A stretch of DNA of 64,000 nt from Streptomyces parvus (GTDB lineage Bacteria > Actinomycetota > Actinomycetes > Streptomycetales > Streptomycetaceae): assembly GCF_014648875.1 (NCBI RefSeq), contig NZ_BMRY01000004.1:434001-498000 (forward strand), written 5' to 3'. The notes below the pieces were generated by a model. The model ran no database searches. It had not been told where the DNA came from and was given only the letters and a program-made list of their open reading frames with translations. The position numbers were made by a program, and so were the translations under genes. Below are positions 51,509 through 59,969 of the stretch, piece after piece (within the stretch, counting starts at the first letter, position 1; the number at the start of each line of letters is the position of its first letter).

Positions 51509-52764
51509 TCAGGCGCCCCGCGGCACCGCGCGCCGGAACCTGCCCCACCGCCGCCCCGACGGACCCGTTCCCGGCACCCCCGGGTCGTAGGCGATCTGCC
51601 AGCAGACCAGCGCCACCAGGATCCAGACCGTCGCCCAGGCCGGAAGCGCCGCCCCCAGCAGGGCCAGCGCCACGGACACCGCCACGCACGGCAGCGCCCA
51701 GCCCAGGAGCCAGACCCGGTCGGACCGGTCCGCGAGCGGCAGCGCGGCCACCAGACCGGCCGCGAAGTATCCGGCCATCGCCCCGCACAGCAACGCGTGC
51801 CGGCCCTTCGGCAGGACGTCGTCGACATGCGCGACTGCCGAGCCCAGCGCGGTCGCCAGCGCGACCAGGAAGCCGGTCATCACCGCGTGCAGCAGCATCG
51901 CCAGCCTCGGCGCGAGCGCGCCCCTGCGCAGATGAGGGATGCCGTTGGTGCCATAGAGCAGGCTCAGCGTGCAGATCGCGGCCCGCAGCCCGAACGCCCC
52001 GAGGCCGGTGGCGGCGAGCGGCCCGTCCCCCCGTCCCGCTCGGACGCCGCGTCGATGATCTGGATGACGCCCTCGCCCAGCACGATGATCACGTACAGCC
52101 CGAGGCGTTCGCCCATGTGCGCGGCGTCGATCCGTGACTCGCCGAGCCGGGGCGGTTCGGCGACCGGACAGTGCGCGGGGCCCGGCGGCGGGCGGCCGTC
52201 GCGGCGGCGCGCGGCCCGCTCGCCCGCCCGCCGCAGGGTGCGCTCCCGGGTGGAGACCAGCAGGGTGACGATGTCCAGCGCGATGCCGAGCGCCCAGAGC
52301 CAGTAGCGCAGCGGGGTGTCCACGAAGAGCGAGACGAGCCAGGGCACCGCGCCCGCGCCGAACTGGGCCAGCGGCCAGTCCACCACGATGCTGCCCCGCC
52401 GCCAGACCTGTCCCGCCTGCCACCGCAGCGCCACATAGGCGATGACGAAGGCGGTCGCGTGGCTCGACTGGACCGTGTGCACGGAGGCGGCCATCACGGC
52501 CATGCCGAACATCGCGATCAGCAGCGTACGGACCCGGGTCTCGGAGGCCGCGATGTCCCCGTAGACGGCGAACCCGGCCCAGGTGGTCCAGAAGGCCAGG
52601 TAGACCACCGCGTACAGCGCGAGGTCCGCCGACTGGGGGCCGTCGTGCAGCAGCCGGGCCAGCTGGCCCGCCCCGGCGACGACGACGAGGTCGAAGAACA
52701 GCTCGTTCCAGCCCGCGTGCCGCTCGGCCGGTGCGGCGCTCCCCGTGGACTCCTTGGCCTCCAT
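51509..52764 (-). pseudogene. Low temperature requirement A (LtrA)-like membrane protein, frameshifted
   Basis: The two halves of an LtrA protein lie in different frames. The N-terminal half from ATG 52764 (WNELFFDLVVVAGAGQLARLL, several hydrophobic helices, ending DAASERDGG) and the C-terminal half (GPLAATGLGAFGLRAAIC onward, more helices) join if one G is added to the six-G run read at 52026-52031. LtrA family proteins have about 10 membrane segments and about 400 residues, as the joined product would. Either this is a real frameshift or a homopolymer sequencing error. It is convergent with the LysR gene. Confidence 0.8.
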
Positions 52765-52876
52765 GGACCCATGGTCATCGGACGGAGTCCGGCCGCGCTC
52801 CGGCTGTGGGCCGAATGCCGAGGCCCGGGTGCCATGACCGGACGCCCCCGGTTGCTTGGACCGGGGGCGTGGGCCC

Positions 52877-54439
52877 TCACGACGGGAGTACGGCGGTCCG
52901 GGGCTCGGCCGGTTCAGCCGGGGGCTTCGCCCGGCCCGCACCCCGCAGCCGGGCTACGGAGAAGACACCGGCCGCGGCCATGACGACGGCCGCGCCGATC
53001 GCCGCGAAGCTCATCCCGTGCGTGAAGGCGTCGCGCGCGGCCGTCAGTACGGTGCCGGCGGTCTCGTCGGGCAGCCGGGCCGCGACGGCCGTCGCGCCGC
53101 CCAGCGTCTCCCGTACGGCCTCGGCGTGCGGCATCCCGGCGGGCAGGGCGTCGGCCATCTCCCGGCTGTAGACCGCCGCGCCGATGGATCCGAGGACGGC
53201 CATCCCCAGCGCCCCGCCGAGCTCCTGGCCCGACTCCAGCACCGCCGCGGCCGATCCCGCACGCTCCGGTGGGGCCGCGCCGAGGGCGAGTTCGTTGGCG
53301 AGGGTCATCGCGGCGACCAGGCCGCCCGCGTAGAGCGCGGCGCCGACGAGTGCGAACCAGAGCGCCGAGTCGGTACGCACCTGGGTCATCCACAGAAATC
53401 CGCACGCGGAGACGGAGAAGCCGCCTCCCATGACGTACGCGCGGTCGACCCGCTGGGCGAGCGCGGCCGCCACCGGAGCCGCGACGGCCGCGCCGACGGC
53501 CGGGACCAGACTCCACAGGGCGGCCCTGAACGGGCTCAGGCCGAGGACGGACTGCAGGTACTGCGTGAGGAAGACGGCCATTCCCACGGTGGCGAACATC
53601 GCCAGGAGATTGGCGAACACCGGGCCGCCGAAGGCACGCCGGCCGACCAGGCCGAGGTCGATCATCGGATGCGCGAGGTGCTTCTGGCGGCGTACGAAGA
53701 CGAAGCCGAGCACGAGCCCCACGCCGATCGTGAGGACCGGCAGCGGCTCGTACCCGTGCCGGGCCCACTCCTTGATGCCGTGGACCACCAGCAGCACGGC
53801 GGCCAGTGACAGCAGCGAGCTCAGCAGGTCGAAGCGCCCGCGCTGCGCGGACCTGAACTCCGGCACCAGGAACGGCACCAGGACGAGCAGCAGCACCATC
53901 GCCGGCAGGTTGATCAGGAAGACCGATCCCCACCAGAAGTGTTCGAGCAGCAGGCCGCTGACCACGGGCCCCAGGGAGATGCCCGCCGTCATGACAGCGG
54001 TCCACAGGGTCACTGCCCTGCCGCGCTGCTTCGCGTCGTGGAAGAGGTTGCGGATCAGGGCGAGCGTCGAGGGCATCAGGGCGGCCCCCCCGATGCCCAG
54101 CAACGCGCGTGCCACGATGAGCATCTCGGCCGTCTGCGCGTACGCGGCGGCGACCGAGGCCGCCCCGAACACCACCGCTCCCGCGAGCACCGAAGCGCGC
54201 CGCCCGATCCGGTCGCCGAGCGCACCCATCGTGATGAGCAGTCCGGCGAGGACGAAGCCGTACATGTCGAGGATCCACAGCTGCTGCGTCGCGCCGGGCT
54301 CCAGGTCCTGGCTGACGTAGGGAATCGCGAAGTACAGGATCGAGATGTCCATCGAGACCAGAAGCAGGGGCAGCATCAGGACGCCGAGGGCGGTCCATTC
54401 CTTGCGCCCCGCGCGGGGGCCGGGTGTCGTGTTCTCCAT
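52877..54439 (-). CDS. MFS drug transporter, DHA2 (14-helix) type
   Basis: A 520-aa major facilitator. The N-terminal DISILYFAIPYVSQDL helix, motif A GALGDRIGRRASV and about 14 hydrophobic segments place it with the SmvA/LfrA-like multidrug exporters. It is divergent from a GntR-TetR hybrid repressor, with paired inverted repeats in the 116-bp gap. This arrangement suggests drug-induced export. It is unrelated to the two biosynthetic exporters in the window by position. Confidence 0.93.
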   Translation of the reverse strand: MENTTPGPRAGRKEWTALGVLMLPLLLVSMDISILYFAIPYVSQDLEPGATQQLWILDMYGFVLAGLLITMGALGDRIGRRASVLAGAVVFGAASVAAAYAQTAEMLIVARALLGIGGAALMPSTLALIRNLFHDAKQRGRAVTLWTAVMTAGISLGPVVSGLLLEHFWWGSVFLINLPAMVLLLVLVPFLVPEFRSAQRGRFDLLSSLLSLAAVLLVVHGIKEWARHGYEPLPVLTIGVGLVLGFVFVRRQKHLAHPMIDLGLVGRRAFGGPVFANLLAMFATVGMAVFLTQYLQSVLGLSPFRAALWSLVPAVGAAVAAPVAAALAQRVDRAYVMGGGFSVSACGFLWMTQVRTDSALWFALVGAALYAGGLVAAMTLANELALGAAPPERAGSAAAVLESGQELGGALGMAVLGSIGAAVYSREMADALPAGMPHAEAVRETLGGATAVAARLPDETAGTVLTAARDAFTHGMSFAAIGAAVVMAAAGVFSVARLRGAGRAKPPAEPAEPRTAVLPS

Positions 54440-54480
54440 GCACGGCAGGGAACCGGGAGCGGGGTGTACACGGCAAACGG

Positions 54481-54493
54481 GTACCTAGTGCAC
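54481..54493. promoter_or_regulatory. Operator half-site 1 in the MFS/GntR-TetR gap
   Basis: GTACCTAGTGCAC, the inverted counterpart of 54535-54546 except for one extra C. Each site contains the GTGCAC palindrome. Together they flank a 41-bp spacer between two divergent promoters, as expected for an autoregulated efflux repressor. Confidence 0.6.
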
Positions 54494-54534
54494 TCCACCG
54501 TTCCAGGCCTTCCACCGGTCTGAACGGCATTCAC

Positions 54535-54546
54535 GTGCACTAGTAC
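54535..54546. promoter_or_regulatory. Operator half-site 2 in the MFS/GntR-TetR gap
   Basis: GTGCACTAGTAC, the reverse complement of the 54481-54493 site but for one inserted base. It ends 10 nt before the regulator ATG and contains a TAGTAC that could serve as its -10. Binding here would shut off the regulator gene. Confidence 0.6.
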
Positions 54547-54555
54547 AGTGCGGTC

Positions 54556-55467
54556 ATGGCCCTGGAACCGCCCTACCTCCGCATCGCCGCCGACATCCGT
54601 CGGCGCATCGCCTCGGGTGAGCTCGCGCCCGGCGCCCGCGTCCCCTCCACCCGGCGTATCACCCAGGACTGGGGCGTCGCCATGGCGACCGCGACGAAGG
54701 CGCTCGCCGCCCTGCGGCAGGACGGTCTGGTGCGGGTGGTGCCCGGCGTCGGCACCGTGGTCGCCGCGCCGGAACGAGAAGAGAAGGCGGCTCCCCGGCG
54801 CGGGCTCACCCGAGACCGCGTCATCCGCGCGGCGATCGTTCTCGTCGACTCCGAAGGCCTCGCCGCGCTCTCCATGCGCCGGGTCGCCACCGACTTCGGC
54901 GTCTCCACCATGGCGCTCTACCGCCACGTCCCGAACAAGGGCGAGCTGGTACGGCTGATGTCGGAGGCGGTGTTCGACGGGGAGCCGCCGGGGCCCCGGC
55001 CCTCCGGCTGGCGCGCGCAACTGGAAAGGGAGGCCCGGTGGTTGTGGACCCGCTACCAGCGCCACACCTGGCTGGCGCGGGCCATGGCCGCTCTCACGCG
55101 GCCGATGGCATCGCCCCACGCGATGCGGTACACCGAGCGGGTCCTCAGCGCCCTGAACGGCGTGGGACTGACCCCGGCCCAGACCATCCACGTCCACCTC
55201 GCCCTCCTCGGGTACGCCCAGGGCGTCGCGGCGGCCGTCGAACTGGAGGCGCAGGCGCGGCAGGACACCGGCATGACCCCCGAGGAGTGGCTGGCCTCCA
55301 ACGAACCGCGGCTGGAACAGATCCAGACCGGCGGGGCCTATCCGACCCTGTCCGCCCTCTTCGGCGACGAGGATTTCGACCTCGAACTCGACACGCTCTT
55401 CGAGTTCGGGCTCGCCCGGCTGCTGGACGGTGTCGCCTCGCTCATCGAGCGATCCGGCAGCCGATGA
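54556..55467 (+). CDS. Hybrid GntR/TetR transcriptional regulator
   Basis: A 303-aa regulator with two DNA-binding modules: a GntR winged helix at residues about 4-72 (YLRIAADIRRRIASGELAPG, ATKALAALRQDGLVRVVPGVGT) and a TetR helix-turn-helix at about 82-130 (RDRVIRAAIVLVDSEG, STMALYRHVPNKGEL), followed by a TetR_C ligand domain. Such fusions are known in Streptomyces and are usually repressors of a divergent exporter, here the MFS gene 116 bp away. The ligand is unknown. Confidence 0.93.
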   Translation: MALEPPYLRIAADIRRRIASGELAPGARVPSTRRITQDWGVAMATATKALAALRQDGLVRVVPGVGTVVAAPEREEKAAPRRGLTRDRVIRAAIVLVDSEGLAALSMRRVATDFGVSTMALYRHVPNKGELVRLMSEAVFDGEPPGPRPSGWRAQLEREARWLWTRYQRHTWLARAMAALTRPMASPHAMRYTERVLSALNGVGLTPAQTIHVHLALLGYAQGVAAAVELEAQARQDTGMTPEEWLASNEPRLEQIQTGGAYPTLSALFGDEDFDLELDTLFEFGLARLLDGVASLIERSGSR

Positions 55468-55492
55468 CGGTCACGCCGTCGCCGCCACGGAG

Positions 55493-55885
55493 TCAGCCGG
55501 CCGGCTGGAGCAGATCCCACCGGTTGCCGTACAGGTCCTCGAAGACCGCGACCGAGCCGTACGTCTCGTGGCGCGGCTCCTCCAGGAAGCGCACTCCGGC
55601 CGCGCGCATCCGCTCGTGGTCGGCCGCGAAGTCCTCGGTGTACAGGAAGAAGCCGACCCGGCCGCCCGTCTGCGCCCCGACGGCCCCGGCCTGCGCCGCG
55701 TCCTTCGCCCGCGCCAGCAGCAGCCCCGTGCCGTCCGCCGCCCCGCGCGGGCGCACCACCACCCAGCGGGTGCCGTCGCCCCGGTCGGTGTCCTCCACCA
55801 GCTCGAAGCCGAGCGCGTCGCGGTAGAACGCGAGCGCCTCGTCGTAGTCGCGGACGATCAGGGTGACCAGGGCGATGTGGGACAT
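55493..55885 (-). CDS. VOC/glyoxalase superfamily protein
   Basis: A 130-aa vicinal oxygen chelate protein with two beta-alpha-beta-beta-beta repeats: SHIALVTLIVRDYDEALAFYRDALGF at the N-terminus and GVRFLEEPRHETYG, VAVFEDLYGNRWDLLQP at the end. Metal-binding residues include His3 and Glu in the terminal strand (VAVFED). The role may be antibiotic binding, dioxygenase or glyoxalase. It is convergent with the GntR-TetR gene and divergent from the kinase at 55980. Confidence 0.9.
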   Translation of the reverse strand: MSHIALVTLIVRDYDEALAFYRDALGFELVEDTDRGDGTRWVVVRPRGAADGTGLLLARAKDAAQAGAVGAQTGGRVGFFLYTEDFAADHERMRAAGVRFLEEPRHETYGSVAVFEDLYGNRWDLLQPAG

Positions 55886-55935
55886 GGGGGGCCTTTCGGA
55901 GGCTCTACGGCGGCGGGGAGTCCGGGAGCGATGAC

Positions 55936-55947
55936 GTTATACGTAAC
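55936..55947. promoter_or_regulatory. Palindrome in the VOC/kinase divergent gap
   Basis: GTTA-TACG-TAAC, about 42 bp before the kinase start and 51 bp before the VOC start. It is AT-rich relative to its surroundings, overlaps likely -10 sequence, and is a candidate operator. Confidence 0.4.
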
Positions 55948-55979
55948 ACTAGCGCGTCGGCCCCCGGCCGTCGGGCACA

Positions 55980-56663
55980 ATGCGCCGCATGGACTTCGTG
56001 GACGCTACGACCGCCGGCGGCCGGGCCGCGCTGAACGACCGGGCCCGCGCCCTCGTGGACACCGGGCAACGGCGCGTCCTCGGGATCGCCGGCCCGCCCG
56101 GAGCCGGGAAGTCCACTCTGGCGGACCGGCTGGTCGCGGCCCTGGACGGACGCGCCGCCCTCGTCCCGATGGACGGCTTCCATCTGGCCGCCGCCGAGCT
56201 GGACCGCCTCGGCCGCGCCGACCGCAAGGGCGCGCCCGACACCTTCGACGCGACCGGGTACGCGGCGCTGCTGCGGCGGTTGCGTGCACCGGACCCGGTG
56301 CACGCGGTCTACGCCCCGGCCTTCGACCGGTCCCTGGAGGAGCCGGTCGCGGGGTCGCTGCCCGTTCCGCCGGACGTCCCCCTCGTCGTCACCGAGGGCA
56401 ACTACCTGCTGCTCGACGACGGGCCCTGGGCCCCGGTGCGCGGGCTGCTGGACGAGGTGTGGTTCCTGGATCTCGACCCGGAGGTCCGAGTACGCCGGCT
56501 TGTCGACCGGCATGTGCACCACGGCCGGCCCCGGCGTGACGCGGAGGAGTGGGTGGCCCGGTCCGACGAGGTGAACGCCCGGCTGGTGGAGCGGGGCCGC
56601 GACCGGGCCGATCTGGTCGTGCGGCTGCCCGACGGGCGACGACGGGCGGGGACCGATGTCTGA
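55980..56663 (+). CDS. P-loop nucleoside/nucleotide kinase family protein
   Basis: A 227-aa kinase of the uridine kinase/pantothenate kinase-like group: Walker A GPPGAGKST near residues 38-46, VPMDGFHLAAAEL near 62, VVTEGNYLLLDDGPW near 136-150 and RLVDRHVHHGRP near 173. It resembles the fructose- or sugar-kinase subset (FrcK type) often annotated only as nucleoside/nucleotide kinase. The start may be ATG 55980 or 55989. Its substrate is not deducible here. Confidence 0.87.
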   Translation: MRRMDFVDATTAGGRAALNDRARALVDTGQRRVLGIAGPPGAGKSTLADRLVAALDGRAALVPMDGFHLAAAELDRLGRADRKGAPDTFDATGYAALLRRLRAPDPVHAVYAPAFDRSLEEPVAGSLPVPPDVPLVVTEGNYLLLDDGPWAPVRGLLDEVWFLDLDPEVRVRRLVDRHVHHGRPRRDAEEWVARSDEVNARLVERGRDRADLVVRLPDGRRRAGTDV

Positions 56664-56732
56664 CGAGGACCGGCGCGATCGACGACCGACGGCGACCGGC
56701 AGCTGACGCCCCGGCGGACATGCCGGGGCGCG

Positions 56733-56818
56733 AACCGGTCGCGGACACGCCGGGCCGGAAACCGATCGCGGACACGCCGTCGGATCTGACACGCGGTCGG
56801 AAGCCGGTCGCGTACGCC
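56733..56818. repeat. Short imperfect direct repeats upstream of the peptidase gene
   Basis: Two 20-nt copies (56733-56752 and 56760-56779) read AACCGGTCGCGGACACGCCG and the same with A for G at position 6. A shorter third copy is at 56801-56818. They fill most of the 207-bp gap between the kinase and the M24 peptidase gene. No other feature is seen there. Confidence 0.65.
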
Positions 56819-56870
56819 CCGCCGGGCGGGCAGGATGCTGTGTGCCGTGTCGCACCGCCAGGAGGTCCTG

Positions 56871-58019
56871 ATGTCGAGCCCGAGCCCCTTCGCCCAGCCG
56901 TCCGCTCCGCCCGTGCCCTTCACCGTCGACGACTACCGGGCCCGGATGGCACGGGCCGCCGAGTCCGCCGCCGAGGCCGGGCTCGCCGGGGTGATCGTCG
57001 CGCCGGGCCCCGACCTCGTCCACCTCACCGGCTACCGCCCCGTGAGCACCGAGCGCCTCACCCTCCTCGTGCTGCGGGCCGGCCACGACCCGGTGCTGGT
57101 GGTCCCGACCCTGGAGGCCCCCGACGCGGCCGCCGCCACCGGGGCGCCCGCGCTGACCCTGCGGGACTGGACCGACGGCAAGGACCCGTACGAGGTGACC
57201 GCCCCGCTGCTGGCGGCCGAGGGCCGCTTCGGTGTCAGCGACAACGCCTGGGCGATGCATCTGCTGGGCCTCCAGACGCAGTTGCCCGGCACCTCCTACA
57301 CCGCGCTCACCGAAGCACTCCCGATGCTCCGCGCGGTGAAGGACGCCGCCGAGCTGGAACGGCTCGCCGCCGCCGGGGCCGCCGCCGACGCCACGTACGA
57401 GGAGATCCTCAAGGTGCGCTTCTCCGGCCGCCGGGAGGTCGACGTGGCCATGGATCTCGCCGCGCTGCTGCGGGAGTTCGGACACTCCCAGGTGGACTTC
57501 ACCGTCGTCGGCTCCGGCCCCAACGGGGCCAACCCGCACCACGAGGCGGGTGAACGCACCATCGAGCGCGGTGACATGGTGGTCCTCGACTTCGGCGGCC
57601 TGAAGCACGGTTACGGCTCCGACACCTCCCGTACGGTCCATGTCGGCGAGCCCACCGCCGAGGAGCAGCGGGTCCACGACATCGTCCGCGAGGCCCAGCA
57701 GGCGGGCTGCGCCGCCGTCCGGCCGGGTGTCGCCTGCCAGGAGATCGACCGGGCCGCCCGCGCGGTGATCACCGAGTTCGGCTACGGCGACCGGTTCATC
57801 CACCGCACCGGCCACGGCATCGGCGTCACCACCCACGAACCGCCCTACATGATCGAGGGCGAGGAGCAGCCCCTCGTCCCCGGGATGTGCTTCTCCGTGG
57901 AGCCGGGCATCTACCTCCCCGGCCGCTTCGGCGTTCGGATCGAGGACATCGTGGCGGTCACCGGGGACGGCGGGCGGCGGCTCAACACCACCGCCCGCGA
58001 ACTGGCCGTCGTGGAGTAG
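56871..58019 (+). CDS. M24 family metallopeptidase, Xaa-Pro aminopeptidase-like
   Basis: A 382-aa two-domain peptidase: a creatinase-like N-terminal domain to about residue 165 and a pita-bread C-terminal domain. The metal ligands are Asp in VLDFGG, Asp in YGSDTSR, His in RTGHGIG, Glu in SVEPGIY and Glu in RIEDIV. It probably removes N-terminal residues before proline or from small peptides, in the cytosol. The start is ATG 56871 with AGGAGG 6 nt upstream; the ATG at 56835 has no such site. Confidence 0.93.
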   Translation: MSSPSPFAQPSAPPVPFTVDDYRARMARAAESAAEAGLAGVIVAPGPDLVHLTGYRPVSTERLTLLVLRAGHDPVLVVPTLEAPDAAAATGAPALTLRDWTDGKDPYEVTAPLLAAEGRFGVSDNAWAMHLLGLQTQLPGTSYTALTEALPMLRAVKDAAELERLAAAGAAADATYEEILKVRFSGRREVDVAMDLAALLREFGHSQVDFTVVGSGPNGANPHHEAGERTIERGDMVVLDFGGLKHGYGSDTSRTVHVGEPTAEEQRVHDIVREAQQAGCAAVRPGVACQEIDRAARAVITEFGYGDRFIHRTGHGIGVTTHEPPYMIEGEEQPLVPGMCFSVEPGIYLPGRFGVRIEDIVAVTGDGGRRLNTTARELAVVE

Positions 58020-58037
58020 CGGCGCGGGCACGGGAGT

Positions 58038-59798
58038 TCAGTCGTCCGCCAGCACCACGCACGACTCCGGCGGCAGATGCAGCACCCCGTCCGGCCCCGG
58101 CGCCCCGACCGGCTCCCAGGCCGCCAGCACCCTGCCGCCGGAACGACGGTGGCGTCCGAGGCCGAGCGGGATCGCCGCGGGCTTGTCGGCCAGGTTGACC
58201 ACGACCCGCAGATCCCCCCTGCGGTACGCGAACCACCGCGCGTCCTCGTCGAACGCGGTCTTCACCGACGCCAGATCGGGATCGTGCAGATCGGGCAACG
58301 TGCGGCGCAGCGCGATCAGTTCGCGGTACCAGGCGAGCAGCCGCGCGTGCGGTTCACGCCCCGGCTCGGACCAGTCGAGGCAGGACCGGTCCCGGGTCGC
58401 CGGGTCCTGCGGGTCGGGGATCTCCTCCTGGGCCCAGCCGTGCGCCCCGAACTCCCGCCGCCTGCCGTTGCGTACAGCCTCGGCCAGCTCCGGATCCGTG
58501 TGATCGGTGAAGAACTGCCACGGAGTGCGCGCCCCCCACTCCTCGCCCATGAACAGCATCGGGGTGAAGGGGCCGGTCAGGACCAGGGCCGCGGCGCATG
58601 CCTGGAGGCCGGGGGAGAGGGCGGAGGCCGGCCGGTCGCCCAGCGCCCGGTTGCCGATCTGGTCGTGCGTCTGGGCGTACCCGACGAAGCGGTGCGCCGG
58701 GGTGCGGGAGACGTCGACCGGGCGGCCGTGGGTCCGGCCCCGGAAACTGGACCACGTCCCGTTGTGGAAGAACGCCGACGTCACCGTCTTGGCGAGGGCG
58801 GCCAGCGGGGCCCGTGCGAAGTCGGCGTAGTAGCCCTGGGACTCGCCGGTGAGCGCGGTGTGCAGGGCGTGGTGGAAGTCGTCGTTCCACTGGGCGTGCA
58901 GCCCGAGGCCGCCCGCCGGGCGCGGGGTCGTGGTGCGCGGGTCGCAGAGGTCGGACTCGGCGATCAGTCCGAGCGGCCGCCCCAGCTCCACGGCCAGCGC
59001 GTCGACCGCCGCCGACAGCTCCTCCAGGAACGTCAGCGCCCGGGTGTCGGCCAGCGCGTGCACCGCGTCGAGCCGCAGCCCGTCCAGCCGGTAGTCGCGC
59101 AGCCAGGCCAGGGCGCTGCCCAGCAGGAACGCCCGCACCTCGTCCGAGCCCGGCGCGTCCAGATTGACCGCCGCGCCCCACGGCGTGTGGTGGGTGTCGG
59201 TGAAGTACGGGCCGAAGGCGGGGAGGTGGTTGCCGGAGGGGCCCAGATGATTGTGGACGACGTCGAGGACCACCCCCAGCCCCAGCCCGTGCGCCGTGTC
59301 GACGAAGCGTTTCAGCCCCTCGGGTCCGCCGTACGGCTCGTGCACCGCCCACAGCGAGACGCCCTCGTACCCCCAGCCGTTGACCCCCGGGAACGGGCAG
59401 AGCGGCATCAGCGACACATGGGTGACCCCCAGCTCCGCCAGATGGCCCAGCCGCGCCGCCGCCGCGTCGAACGTGCCCTCCGGGGTGTACGTCCCCACGT
59501 GCAGCTCGTACAGCACGGCCCGGTTCAGCCGCCGCCCCGCCCACCCGTGGCGCCAGGCGTACGCCTCCTGGTCGACGACCGCGCTCGGCCCGTCTGGCCC
59601 GTCCGGCTGCCGCCGCGAACGAGGGTCCGGCAGCAGGGGCCCGTCGTCCAGCCGGAAGCCGTACCGGTCCCCGTCCGAGGCCTCCGCCCGGGCCGTCCAC
59701 CACCCCTCGCGCCCCGCGTCACGCTCCATCGGGGACCGGACGTCGGCCGCCTCCAGCACGACCGAGTCCGCGTCGGGGGCCCACACCTCGAACTGCAT
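58038..59798 (-). CDS. treZ: Malto-oligosyltrehalose trehalohydrolase
   Basis: A 586-aa GH13 enzyme: an N-terminal E-set domain (FEVWAPDADSVVLEA), then the barrel with VLDVVHNHLGPSGNH, the nucleophile Asp in DGLRLDAVHAL, the acid/base Glu in LIAESDLCD and YAQTHDQIGNR. It hydrolyses maltooligosyl trehalose to trehalose. The start is the ATG at 59798 (MQFEVWAP). TreY is not adjacent in the window. It is divergent from the GH1 gene. Confidence 0.93.
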   Translation of the reverse strand: MQFEVWAPDADSVVLEAADVRSPMERDAGREGWWTARAEASDGDRYGFRLDDGPLLPDPRSRRQPDGPDGPSAVVDQEAYAWRHGWAGRRLNRAVLYELHVGTYTPEGTFDAAAARLGHLAELGVTHVSLMPLCPFPGVNGWGYEGVSLWAVHEPYGGPEGLKRFVDTAHGLGLGVVLDVVHNHLGPSGNHLPAFGPYFTDTHHTPWGAAVNLDAPGSDEVRAFLLGSALAWLRDYRLDGLRLDAVHALADTRALTFLEELSAAVDALAVELGRPLGLIAESDLCDPRTTTPRPAGGLGLHAQWNDDFHHALHTALTGESQGYYADFARAPLAALAKTVTSAFFHNGTWSSFRGRTHGRPVDVSRTPAHRFVGYAQTHDQIGNRALGDRPASALSPGLQACAAALVLTGPFTPMLFMGEEWGARTPWQFFTDHTDPELAEAVRNGRRREFGAHGWAQEEIPDPQDPATRDRSCLDWSEPGREPHARLLAWYRELIALRRTLPDLHDPDLASVKTAFDEDARWFAYRRGDLRVVVNLADKPAAIPLGLGRHRRSGGRVLAAWEPVGAPGPDGVLHLPPESCVVLADD

Positions 59799-59969
59799 CC
59801 ACCACTCCTCGTCCCTGGGCGGGGCGCGCGGCAGCCCGGGGACGGGCTCCACGATCCTCGCGACAGGCTCTGTTGCCGCCCGCCACCGGCGATTAAGGTC
59901 TGGTCCTGATCATTGCCCGGCGAGGCGCCCGCTCATACGGATTCCCACGTACGGCTGCTGGAGGCCGCG

